From assembly GCA_029782365.1 (NCBI GenBank), contig JAKOUW010000015.1, positions 1-64,000 on the forward strand: a DNA stretch of 64,000 nucleotides. Direction: 5' to 3'. The stretch comes from Chloroflexota bacterium (GTDB taxonomy: Bacteria; Chloroflexota; Anaerolineae; Anaerolineales; UBA4823). Numbering within the stretch: the stretch's first letter is position 1; each line of letters opens with the position of its first letter. Shown one piece after another: positions 51,546-63,257 of this stretch. Both the position numbers and the translations under genes were made by a program. The notes below the pieces were generated by a model, which made no database searches, had not been told where the DNA came from, and saw only the letters and a list, made by a program, of their open reading frames with translations.

Positions 51546-53243
51546 CTACGCTCCCCCTTTCAAAAGTGACTGAAGCAGATGGATTGCCTGCCCATCCGAA
51601 TAAAATAATCCTTCTTTCTGCGCGAACTCGGCCGCATCCTCTGTGAACCCGGCGCGGGAGATGAACCAGCCCTGCGCTGACTCAGCCTGGGCATGAGCCA
51701 ACAGCCTTCCCATCTCCTTTCTACCTACCCGCTTGGTGCGCCACTTGACCTCAACGATCCATTTCATGCCACTGGCAGCGGCAGTAGAGAACACTACTTG
51801 CGCAATGGCATCGAGCTGCACCTGTCCATCCGGCGATAGATACTCGTTCACCTGGTCAAACTTGGGTAAGGTCAACTGGCCAGGAATGCCGAAAATAGAA
51901 CCCTCCACCACCTGGTTGTCGAAGCGGCGCATCAACTCACGGATGCGGCTCTCCTGAGCAGTCCCCAACTCCTCAGAAACGCGCTGCAGTTGGGCGTCCA
52001 GCCTTGCCATCAGGTTCACCAGGTCAAGCGGTTCCGCCGTCAGGCTGATCTCCACACCGCGGATGGTGTTGGCCACCCAGAAGCGCAGCACTGGATCACG
52101 GAAGTAATAGGCATGGTCGCGGTCGGTTACCAGATCTACTTCCCGCAGCCAGCGCAGGTAGTCGCTGGCCGTGCCACTGGTGACGCGCAGCTTGCGAGCG
52201 ATCTGGCTGGCAGTCAGGCCCTCCTCGGTAGCCAGGATTTGCAAGACAGCTTTCAATGCCCCATAACCAGCGGCTTTCTGCAAAGACAGATCGTACACAT
52301 AGCGGCAAAAATCGTAAATCCGGCCGTGAGGGGCGAGCGTTTCAGTCAAGAAGGCTTGTTTGGTAGTGTCGGCATCCAGCGGGCGCTGCGCCACATCCAC
52401 CAGGTTCATCAATCGCCGGCAGATGGCGGTAATATAAAACGGGTGACCATTGGTCAGGCTGTGGATCAGGGGCAGCAAGTCGGCGGGAGCCTGGTCGTTG
52501 GTCAGCTTGCGCACCAGAACCGAAGTGGATTCGCGATTGAAAGCTTCCACCGGCAGGCGGGTGAACTGAGCGAAAAGTGGGCTATCTGGATTAGAGAGTA
52601 AATCGGTCAGCACGCTGACGGCTGAACCAGCCAGAAGATACAATATACCGCTTTGCGACTGCATCTCGGCGCGCAGCAGGGCTAGTACATTCTGGCTGTT
52701 TGGGTAGTGGGTGAGGGTGCGAATTTCCTGAAATTCATCGAGGATCAGCGCCAGCGAACACTGTCGAACCCCAGCAGCTTCATGGGGAAAATGGAAAGCC
52801 TGGCGCAGCAGCGCCTGGCGGTCTGGGCGGGCTTTTTCTAACTCATGCAGCAGCGGTTCAACCAGCGGATAGAGATCAGCCCCATTATTCTGAAACAGCG
52901 CCCCCGCCAGCGACCCGGCGCTCAAGAAGGGGCCGGCATCCCCTTCGCCGCGCAGTAACAGCCAGTAACATAACTGTCCAACATACCCCACCGCGAAGTT
53001 CTCCGGTGAACTGGCCAGCGTGGCAAAATCCATATAGACGGGCGCTACGCCTGGAGATTCATCCAAAGTGCGGCGCATGAACTCCTTGAGCAGCAGCGTT
53101 TTGCCAATGCGGCGTAGGCCAAATAGGGCCACATGCTCCATTGGGCCAACATCCAGTGCCTGGCGATAATGCGCCAACTGAGCCAGTTCATATTCCCGGT
53201 TGGTGAAAAGCGTTTGTTGGTCGAGTGGGTAAAAAGTTTGCAT
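51546..53243 (-). CDS. Archaeal-type STAND/AAA ATPase with winged helix and nuclease-like C-terminus
   Basis: A 565-aa protein. An ORC-like ATPase domain has Walker A GLRRIGKT (42-49) and Walker B ALILDE (165-170). A winged helix follows (LTASQIARKLRVTSGTASDYLRWL, about 345-370). The C-terminal 120 residues have a restriction-endonuclease-like core (QLDAIAQVVF and IVEVKWRTK), as in DUF234/Mrr-type fusions. The gene is first in a three-gene leftward operon with its own consensus promoter and a 16-bp palindrome over the start region. It may be the sensor and effector of a defence operon and may also autoregulate through its winged helix. Confidence 0.8.
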   Translation of the reverse strand: MQTFYPLDQQTLFTNREYELAQLAHYRQALDVGPMEHVALFGLRRIGKTLLLKEFMRRTLDESPGVAPVYMDFATLASSPENFAVGYVGQLCYWLLLRGEGDAGPFLSAGSLAGALFQNNGADLYPLVEPLLHELEKARPDRQALLRQAFHFPHEAAGVRQCSLALILDEFQEIRTLTHYPNSQNVLALLRAEMQSQSGILYLLAGSAVSVLTDLLSNPDSPLFAQFTRLPVEAFNRESTSVLVRKLTNDQAPADLLPLIHSLTNGHPFYITAICRRLMNLVDVAQRPLDADTTKQAFLTETLAPHGRIYDFCRYVYDLSLQKAAGYGALKAVLQILATEEGLTASQIARKLRVTSGTASDYLRWLREVDLVTDRDHAYYFRDPVLRFWVANTIRGVEISLTAEPLDLVNLMARLDAQLQRVSEELGTAQESRIRELMRRFDNQVVEGSIFGIPGQLTLPKFDQVNEYLSPDGQVQLDAIAQVVFSTAAASGMKWIVEVKWRTKRVGRKEMGRLLAHAQAESAQGWFISRAGFTEDAAEFAQKEGLFYSDGQAIHLLQSLLKGGA

Positions 53244-53258
53244 AGGTCGAATACCCTT

Positions 53259-53274
53259 TAGGTTAATTAACCTA
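53259..53274 (-). promoter_or_regulatory. Palindromic operator of the ATPase operon
   Basis: TAGGTTAATTAACCTA is a perfect 16-bp palindrome about 16 nt downstream of the -10 box and 16 bp before the ATPase start. It is probably bound by a repressor. Confidence 0.75.
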
Positions 53275-53289
53275 GACTGTGTTTATGGT

Positions 53290-53318
53290 ATTATCGGCTT
53301 TTCCCCTTTTCTTGTCAA
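53290..53318 (-). promoter_or_regulatory. Promoter of the ATPase/DUF6884/GIY-YIG operon
   Basis: On the minus strand TTGACA (53318-53313), a 17-nt spacer and GATAAT (53295-53290). Confidence 0.82.
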
Positions 53319-53522
53319 GCCAAATTGGCCCATAAAATGCCCCCCAACAGGTTGTAGGTCATTCTTTTTTACCGTTTATTGGTACGGTTTAGCCGCTATG
53401 AGATAGCATTTCCTGAAAAACTTCACTGACAACGCCTATTGTGAGCAGGGGGATTGTGGGACAGGGAGTATGCCATCTGTTTGGAAGTCGCCTTCAAACA
53501 AGGGCAAATCAAGTTTTGCTCA
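53319..53522. other. Intergenic region between two leftward defence operons
   Basis: No convincing gene or repeat is seen here. It separates the AbiE-type operon from the ATPase operon's promoter. Confidence 0.5.
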
Positions 53523-53711
53523 GGGCAGCTGTACTGACAGATGATCATCAAAAACACTTCTCGGCAGAGGTTGTGTGTGTTGCAGCTTTTGGTTGTGAAA
53601 AACGACAAGTCGTTCCTTCCAGGTAACGCTCCACCCAGGGCGCGCTTCAAAGTAGGCGCGGGCAATGTCCTCGCTTTGTTGTGATTGGGTATCTTTCTTA
53701 TTGGAAGGCAT
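53523..53711 (-). CDS. Possible small protein at the end of the AbiE operon
   Basis: A 62-codon frame (MPSNKKDTQSQQSEDIARAY, then FEARPGWSVTWKERLVVFHN) overlaps the upstream gene by 14 bp, like the other genes of this operon. The sequence is hydrophilic and has no known family. It may be a real fourth gene, or the remains of a longer one cut off at the boundary. Confidence 0.35.
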
Positions 53712-54603
53712 CATCGTTTGCCGGATAATCGAGCGCATCTGTCCAGGTTTCTAGAAATTTCTTCATGGTTTTTATTGCGCTACGCGCCTGTTGCTCAGAA
53801 AGAGCGCCTCTGGTGTGAAGTTTATTCAACATCTGGTAAGTATCCAGAATATGAGTAATATTCGCAACGATTGTATCGGCTCTTGCTTTGTCGCGAATGT
53901 GGGTGTATGCTGCATAGGTCATGCGCTCCCTGCGAGTTATCTGATCTGGATCCGCTCCCTTTTTAGCACACCAATAAGGGGAATTCCGAACAGCATCGTC
54001 GGGAGCAAGTCTAGCAAAAAAATGGTCGAATACTTGACGCATTAGAGCAATCGCCGCTCGCGCTGGATCAGCTGTCGTGCCATGATAAGCTTGGCCAATC
54101 TCACGGTAAGTACCTGCAAGAGACGGGTCAATTGCAGCAAGTTTTCTCTCAACATCCGTTTCAGTTGGAACAAAGAAAGGCGGCGGTTCGTACGACTGTA
54201 TCTCTAGGTTGCCTGGAAATATGACAGAGGCAACGCTTCCAGAAGTACTCATAAAAGTATCGCTTGATGACGATATGCTATAAAGTCCGCGAGTCAGTGA
54301 AGCCGCATGAATTGTACTTTGCTCAAGTTCCTGATCGAGTGATTTCACAAATTGAATGCCACTGGCAACAATAGGCTGAAGTTGTGGACTATCCTGTGCA
54401 AGTTGAGCAAGTTGGATGTAAAAAGGAGCCGCAACACGAATCACTTCGCGGGTATGACCAGCATACTGCGCGGCCTGATTGGCTAAGTCTTGAGCTTCTG
54501 CTGCCTTCTTTTCGACCGAGTCAAAAGCCATACGCACTTTTTCTGGGTCAATCGTTTCACCAGGTTCTAGGTCATTCGGTTCTTTTGGGTTGGGTTCCAT
54601 CAT
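53698..54603 (-). CDS. Third gene of the AbiE operon, possible pPIWI-associating-nuclease-like protein
   Basis: A 301-aa protein. The N-terminal half is helical and poorly conserved in appearance. The C-terminal half (SLAGTYREIGQAYHGTTADP, RERMTYAAYTHIRDKARADT, DTYQMLNKLHTRGALSEQQA) resembles a helical domain I associate with predicted pPIWI-associating nucleases, an identification from memory and uncertain. It overlaps the AbiEii-type toxin gene by 32 bp, so the two are tightly coupled. It may be an extra component of the toxin-antitoxin module. Confidence 0.6.
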   Translation of the reverse strand: MMEPNPKEPNDLEPGETIDPEKVRMAFDSVEKKAAEAQDLANQAAQYAGHTREVIRVAAPFYIQLAQLAQDSPQLQPIVASGIQFVKSLDQELEQSTIHAASLTRGLYSISSSSDTFMSTSGSVASVIFPGNLEIQSYEPPPFFVPTETDVERKLAAIDPSLAGTYREIGQAYHGTTADPARAAIALMRQVFDHFFARLAPDDAVRNSPYWCAKKGADPDQITRRERMTYAAYTHIRDKARADTIVANITHILDTYQMLNKLHTRGALSEQQARSAIKTMKKFLETWTDALDYPANDDAFQ

Positions 54604-55435
54604 CGTTACCTAAAATTTGCAATTTGGTGAGTAGCGCATGCACGAGTTCAAAAGCGTCTCTCTGGAGTAGTTCTCGTTCTTCAGGGTTCGACAAATCTTC
54701 AAAGTCAGCCACGTGCTTTGGGCCAACATGTTCAGGCGAGGCGAACTTCTCGGCGATCTTGGCTAAAGCTTCCTGCACCAGGCGGTTTTCCAGGTGTGGT
54801 TGGAATTCATTTACCAGATTGTCGATCCCGCCCGGGTAATACCGGATACAGTAGTAAATGTCCCAGGCGTCTTTTTCCATCAGACGCCCGGCCAGCGCCA
54901 TGGCCTTCATCACCAGGAAAGGTACGATCGAGGCTACTCGCACCGTGGTCGTATCTTTGCCCCCGCCAGGCAGCGTGCCGCTCAGGGTTACTTCGGTGGC
55001 CAGGCTGACGGCCAGGTCACAGCCACGCGCTTTGCGCGGGCGCATATCCTGCACTTTCTGGGTGCGGTGGCCGCGAGTCGTACCGGAATATTCGCCGGCC
55101 AGGAAGTCAACTTCAACGTCGAATGTCCGCTCGCCCAGTTGCACCGTGCGAAAGAAAATGAACGGCTGTTCGCTTGGCTGGTAGCCGCGCACCAGCAGAA
55201 GCTGTAAGATGGTTTTGTAACCAACTTCCTTGAGCTTGCGATGATCCAGCGCAATATCCACATCAATACTGCCGACATGCTGGTGCGGCGACTGGCTGAT
55301 CAGCAGCTCGGGCACCCAACCGCCCACCACCACCACCGAATCTTGATATTCGCCTAACAGTCGAGAAAGCTCCAGCAACACGCTGCGCGCCGCTTCCACG
55401 GCCTCCACTGAATAATCGCTCCTTCTTGCTACCAT
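54572..55435 (-). CDS. abiEii: AbiEii-like nucleotidyltransferase toxin
   Basis: A 287-aa protein of the nucleotidyltransferase superfamily. The active-site pattern is VVVVGGWVPELL followed by SIDVDIALDHRKL (about residues 36-72), with Gly-Gly and the Asp-x-Asp metal ligands. Later come DVEVDFLAGEY as the third acidic strand and a helical C-terminus (MKAMALAGRLMEKDAWDIYY). AbiEii toxins transfer nucleotides to tRNA and cause growth arrest on phage infection. It overlaps the AbiEi gene by 7 bp. Confidence 0.82.
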   Translation of the reverse strand: MVARRSDYSVEAVEAARSVLLELSRLLGEYQDSVVVVGGWVPELLISQSPHQHVGSIDVDIALDHRKLKEVGYKTILQLLLVRGYQPSEQPFIFFRTVQLGERTFDVEVDFLAGEYSGTTRGHRTQKVQDMRPRKARGCDLAVSLATEVTLSGTLPGGGKDTTTVRVASIVPFLVMKAMALAGRLMEKDAWDIYYCIRYYPGGIDNLVNEFQPHLENRLVQEALAKIAEKFASPEHVGPKHVADFEDLSNPEERELLQRDAFELVHALLTKLQILGNDDGTQPKRTE

Positions 55436-56472
55436 GTTGCCTCCAGTTTTCGGCGAATTGCCTCGGCCGCCTCTTCGCCGCGGGCGCGCGAACTGATCAC
55501 ATCCAGGTAAACCTGCACCGGCGAGGCAATCACGGTGCCCTCAATTGGAGATGCGGCATAAAACACGCCTTCATCGTAAGGTGTTAATAGGAGAATATTG
55601 GGGCCGCTGTCCACGGGTTTTAATTGTGCAGCAGCAGCTACCGCATCAAGATTGCCTTCGACATAGGCCACAGCCCGGTTGTAGCGCACCATCGGCGCGA
55701 TGCGGATGGCGCCTGAAAAGCTGGTCAGTGCATACCTTACCCCCAACTGCTCGCAGGCCTCGGCCAGGTTGGCCTCAGCATTCCCCACTCCCGCAAGACA
55801 ATAATATTCGTGGATCTGGTTGCGGCGGTAGTTATAGGCTTTGACCCAATCATCCAACAGGTCCCCCGGTTTGCTCAGAAGCATGCCGGCATCGCTCAGC
55901 GCCAGCCATTCACGGTCGGCCAGCAGCTTCTTGACGTTTGCTACCTGGCCCAGGCTGACATCCACGGCTTGGGCTAACTCGGCAATCTTCCAGGCGCGTC
56001 GCGGTTCTGTAAGCATGGCGCGCAGAATACGCTCGGCTTTCGGAGAGTACAGCGAACGCAAGTCCCGCTTTTGCACTTTGGGATTGGGGGCGCCGGTTTG
56101 GCGAATGTAAATCGTCTCGAAAGACAGCAGGCAATTCCCGGCCAGGTCCAGGTAGCCCATCCCGGCGTCTTCGCAGATTTTCCCCGCATCCGGCGAAATA
56201 TAGGGGGCGATGAAGATGCCATAGGCATCTGATTTTCCTGCCAGGCGGTCTTTCAGCTCATAAACCGCCAGGCGCGCCAGGCGGGGTTGGCCGTTGTTTT
56301 TGACCTGCGCCATCAGCAAGCGTGGTTGTTCCCGGATGCGCACCCAGGCCTGGATATCGCCCCCGTTATTCGCCTGGGGGCTTTCGATCCGGTCAATTTG
56401 CAGGAAAGGGATTTTCTCCAGGCATTCCTGCAGGGCAGTGATCGCGGTTTGCTCTATCGGCTCTATTTTCAT
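55429..56472 (-). CDS. abiEi: AbiEi-family antitoxin/repressor
   Basis: A 347-aa protein, first gene of the operon. The N-terminal third resembles a restriction-endonuclease-like fold (GDIQAWVRIREQPRLLMAQV). The middle has a winged helix (AWKIAELAQAVDVSLGQVAN). The C-terminal part (YALTSFSGAIRIAPMVRYN) matches the AbiEi_2-type antitoxin. Antitoxins of this group neutralise AbiEii and repress their own promoter. A TTTCAGC/GCTGAAA inverted repeat lies between the -10 box and the start, as expected. Confidence 0.82.
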   Translation of the reverse strand: MKIEPIEQTAITALQECLEKIPFLQIDRIESPQANNGGDIQAWVRIREQPRLLMAQVKNNGQPRLARLAVYELKDRLAGKSDAYGIFIAPYISPDAGKICEDAGMGYLDLAGNCLLSFETIYIRQTGAPNPKVQKRDLRSLYSPKAERILRAMLTEPRRAWKIAELAQAVDVSLGQVANVKKLLADREWLALSDAGMLLSKPGDLLDDWVKAYNYRRNQIHEYYCLAGVGNAEANLAEACEQLGVRYALTSFSGAIRIAPMVRYNRAVAYVEGNLDAVAAAAQLKPVDSGPNILLLTPYDEGVFYAASPIEGTVIASPVQVYLDVISSRARGEEAAEAIRRKLEATW

Positions 56473-56484
56473 CCAGAATAACCT

Positions 56485-56502
56485 TTTCAGCGTTTGCTGA
56501 AA
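56485..56502 (-). promoter_or_regulatory. Operator of the AbiE operon
   Basis: TTTCAGC-GTTT-GCTGAAA, an inverted repeat with 7-bp arms, lies just downstream of the -10 box and 12 bp before the AbiEi start. Confidence 0.78.
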
Positions 56503-56505
56503 GTT

Positions 56506-56534
56506 ATTATATCAGTGAGACGACAGCCTGGCAA
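56506..56534 (-). promoter_or_regulatory. Promoter of the AbiE operon
   Basis: On the minus strand TTGCCA (56534-56529), a 17-nt spacer and consensus TATAAT (56511-56506). It lies between the 5S terminator and the operon. Confidence 0.85.
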
Positions 56535-56555
56535 GCACCGACCAGTTAAAAGACA

Positions 56556-56585
56556 AAACTCCCTTTCCTTGCGGATTGGGAGTTT
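56556..56585 (-). terminator. rRNA operon terminator, proposed right end of element 2
   Basis: AAACTCCC pairs with GGGAGTTT, and TTTTGTCTTTT follows on the minus strand. It lies 9 nt from the 5S 3' end. The block GTTAAAAGACAAAAC and the hairpin layout match the right end of element 1 at 30404-30457. Confidence 0.85.
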
Positions 56586-56593
56586 CTGAAAAG

Positions 56594-56715
56594 TCTCTTG
56601 GCAATGACCTACTCTCCCAGGGGGTCGCCCCCCAAGTACCATCAGCGCTAGCAGGCTTAACTTCCGGGTTCGGAATGTTACCGGGTGTACCCCTGCTGCT
56701 CCAATCACCAAGAGA
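56594..56715 (-). rRNA. rrf: 5S ribosomal RNA
   Basis: About 122 nt. The ends TCTCTTGGTG and CATTGCCAAGAGA form the closing helix, and the central CCGAACCCGGAAGTTAAGC-type loop (seen as its complement near 56655-56675) is conserved. It is the last gene of the minus-strand rRNA operon. Its 3' end contains the 14-bp core shared with the repeats at 27691 and 30465. Confidence 0.95.
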
Positions 56716-56807
56716 CTTATTTCACAATGTTAAAAACCAAATAGTGATGATCTTTTCGAATCTGCGCAATTATTGTGACAAGTTCCGAGTTCCCCGTAAC
56801 ACATGAG

Positions 56808-59752
<2,945 letters not shown>

Positions 59753-59755
59753 TCA

Positions 59756-60068
59756 TGTGATACGGAGAAGTCGAAACTTCTCACGTTACTTGCGCATTAA
59801 GATTCTATTATCATTTCATCACTATTCAGTTGGTAAAGTGCGTCCGGCTTACCGCCGGTGAGCTTTCGCTCATTCAGCGTTATCCGCTGACAGGCGCTTC
59901 CAAACTGGTTGGGAGCACTCATCACCGGATAACTATTCTGCTTTCAAGGTATTTCGACAATTCGGCCCGGCTCATCGCCGGGCCGAAGCTCGCTTGATGA
60001 ACCTTTCTCTCTTACAATTGTCAGTCAACCAACGCTTGTTTCAAAATCACTTACCTTACAATATTCCC
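59756..60068. other. tRNA-Ala to 23S spacer of the rRNA operon
   Basis: A 313-bp transcribed spacer. It holds a 10-bp perfect hairpin TTCGGCCCGG/CCGGGCCGAA (59961-59987) and other stems that probably serve RNase III-type processing. No gene is seen. Confidence 0.75.
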
Positions 60069-60144
60069 TGGTGGAGATGACGGGACTCGAACCCGTGGCA
60101 TCCGCCTTGCAAAGGCGGCGCTCTCCCAACTGAGCTACATCCCC
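60069..60144 (-). tRNA. tRNA-Ala (anticodon TGC)
   Basis: 76 nt including an encoded CCA. A complete cloverleaf starts GGGGATGTAGCTCAGTTGG, has anticodon loop TTTGCAA and T-loop GGTTCGAGTCC. It lies in the 16S-23S spacer, as is common. Confidence 0.97.
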
Positions 60145-60164
60145 TGGCATAACATTCAGGGTTG

Positions 60165-60238
<74 letters not shown>

Positions 60239-60377
60239 TTTTCAGGGGGCGCCTCAACAACTGAATAGCGACAGGAAATCTGCTCTGTCTATCGAGAGAC
60301 CCACTTCCGCTCGTGGGATTTCTAACAAAACTCTGGAGTAGAGCGGCGGCGCCGTAGCGCTGCGCTCAAAGCTCCTA

Positions 60378-61886
<1,509 letters not shown>

Positions 61887-61888
61887 AA

Positions 61889-62284
61889 ATTCTACACATC
61901 TTTCGATGTGGTTGCGTCAAGCGATCCATTAAAACTCTCAATATGACTGTGCATGACTTCCTATCGCTATTCAGTTGTTAAGGTCCGTTCACTGAGCGGG
62001 CTGGATTTTATCACTCGCCCTTAAGCCTGTCAAGGCTTTCGAGAGACTATTTTGCCGATGTCTTCTGACATCGGCACTGTTGTGAGAAGCTGGTTATGCC
62101 TCCGACGCAAGGGCGTCTCTCTTGTTCAGTTTTCAGCGATCTGCCCGTCTGTCGGGCTAGATCTTCTTTGTTTCAAAATGCTTAGCGATTATACACCTCA
62201 CACTCTATGTGTCAAGGGTTAAATTGAGCAATTTTCAAAATTCGTCAGACAACTTGGCCTGGTTTTGTCCGCAGGTTGCCTTCC
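61889..62284. other. rRNA operon leader and promoter region
   Basis: A 396-bp region between recR and 16S. It contains the promoter near 62188-62215, a GCCGATGTC/GACATCGGC hairpin (62054-62075), a GACGC/GCGTC hairpin near 62104 and a GATCTGCCCG/CGGGCTAGATC hairpin near 62138-62163. These are plausible leader processing or antitermination structures. No gene is seen. Confidence 0.7.
62188..62215 (-). promoter_or_regulatory. rRNA operon promoter
   Basis: On the minus strand TTGACA (62215-62210), a 16-nt spacer and TATAAT (62193-62188), both perfect consensus. The distance to 16S is about 300 nt. Confidence 0.88.
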
Positions 62285-62893
62285 TTAGCCAGCCATGTCT
62301 TGCCGGCCGAGCAAAGCCCGCAGCAAGGTGCCCTGGTCGGCATACTCCAGGTCGCCTCCCACCGGCAGCCCGCGCGCCAGCCGTGTAACCCGCACACCGC
62401 TCTGCGCCAGTTGGCGCTGCAAGTACATCGCCGTGGCATCGCCTTCCATGCTGGGATTGGTGGCGATGATCAGCTCGCCGATCCCCCCGACCTGCACCCG
62501 GCCCAGCAGCTCACGGATCGTCAAATCTTCGGGGCCGATGCCCTCGATGGGCGAGAGCGCCCCGCGCAGCACGTGGTACTTTCCCTGGTACGCGCCCACC
62601 CTTTCGATGGCGATCACATCCAGCGGCTCTTCCACCACACACACTACCCGCCCATCGCGTTCCGCGCTGGCGCAGATTTCGCATTCGCTTCGCCCGGCGG
62701 CGGTGATGTTAAAACAAGTCTGGCAGTATCCAATCCCGCTCCGCAGCTCGCCCAACGCCGCCAACAGGTCATCCGCCAATTCGTCCGGAGCGTTGAGCAA
62801 AAAAAAGGTCAGGCGCGAGGCTGTTTTGGGGCCAATCCCTGGCAAACGCGCCAGCGCGTTGATCATATTTTGAATCGGAGCGGGTAACAGCAT
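62285..62893 (-). CDS. recR: Recombination protein RecR
   Basis: A 202-aa DNA-repair protein that acts with RecF and RecO in loading RecA at gaps. The N-terminal HhH region has ALARLPGIGPKTASRLTFFLL. A Cys4 zinc finger (CQTCFNITAAGRSECEIC) is followed by the Toprim domain (VCVVEEPLDVIAIER) and the typical C-terminal TRLARGLPVGGDLEYAD. The length is normal. It lies 6 bp after ybaB, in the conserved dnaX-ybaB-recR order. Confidence 0.97.
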   Translation of the reverse strand: MLLPAPIQNMINALARLPGIGPKTASRLTFFLLNAPDELADDLLAALGELRSGIGYCQTCFNITAAGRSECEICASAERDGRVVCVVEEPLDVIAIERVGAYQGKYHVLRGALSPIEGIGPEDLTIRELLGRVQVGGIGELIIATNPSMEGDATAMYLQRQLAQSGVRVTRLARGLPVGGDLEYADQGTLLRALLGRQDMAG

Positions 62894-62899
62894 TGCGAA

Positions 62900-63223
62900 C
62901 TAGAAAGGCAGGCCGCCGGAGAGCGGACCCAGGCGCTCAGCCGCCAGGCTGCGCGACGCATCCAGCGCGCCGTTGAAAGCCGCCATGATCAGATCCTGCA
63001 GCATTTCCACATCGCCGTCTTTCAACACTTCAGGATCAATCGTCAACGATTGGACGCGCTGGTCGCCGGTCACCACCACTTTAACCGCGCCGCCGCCGGC
63101 CGAATAGCTGACCGTTTCCGTGGCCAGTTGATCTTGCGCCTGCTGGAGCTGTTCTTGCAATTTTTGTAATTGCCCCATCATCCCCATCTGATTTTGATTC
63201 TTAGGTCGAAAGCCTTTTGCCAT
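62900..63223 (-). CDS. YbaB/EbfC-family nucleoid-associated protein
   Basis: A 107-aa DNA-binding protein. An N-terminal coiled coil (MGQLQKLQEQLQQAQDQLA) and the family core (VVVTGDQRVQSLTIDPEVL) are present. The start is the ATG at 63223, with GGAGG 5 nt upstream; an in-frame ATG four codons earlier has no such site. It lies between dnaX and recR, as in many bacteria. Confidence 0.95.
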   Translation of the reverse strand: MAKGFRPKNQNQMGMMGQLQKLQEQLQQAQDQLATETVSYSAGGGAVKVVVTGDQRVQSLTIDPEVLKDGDVEMLQDLIMAAFNGALDASRSLAAERLGPLSGGLPF

Positions 63224-63257
63224 GACTACCTCCAAATATAATTTCGCTCAGGTCAGG

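Larger units (their letters stand above)
30481..56594. mobile_element. Element 2: about 26-kb integrative plasmid-like element inserted at the 5S rRNA 3' end
   Basis: Left boundary: copy A beside a large serine recombinase. Right boundary: the 14-bp core at the 3' end of the 5S gene (56595-56608). Contents in order are recombinase, membrane protein and XRE regulator (leftward), a rightward plasmid-like module of partition, replication and surface genes, and leftward or mixed defence cargo. No relaxase, capsid or portal gene was recognised. Boundaries are inferred from shared end sequences, not from an empty-site comparison. Confidence 0.6.
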
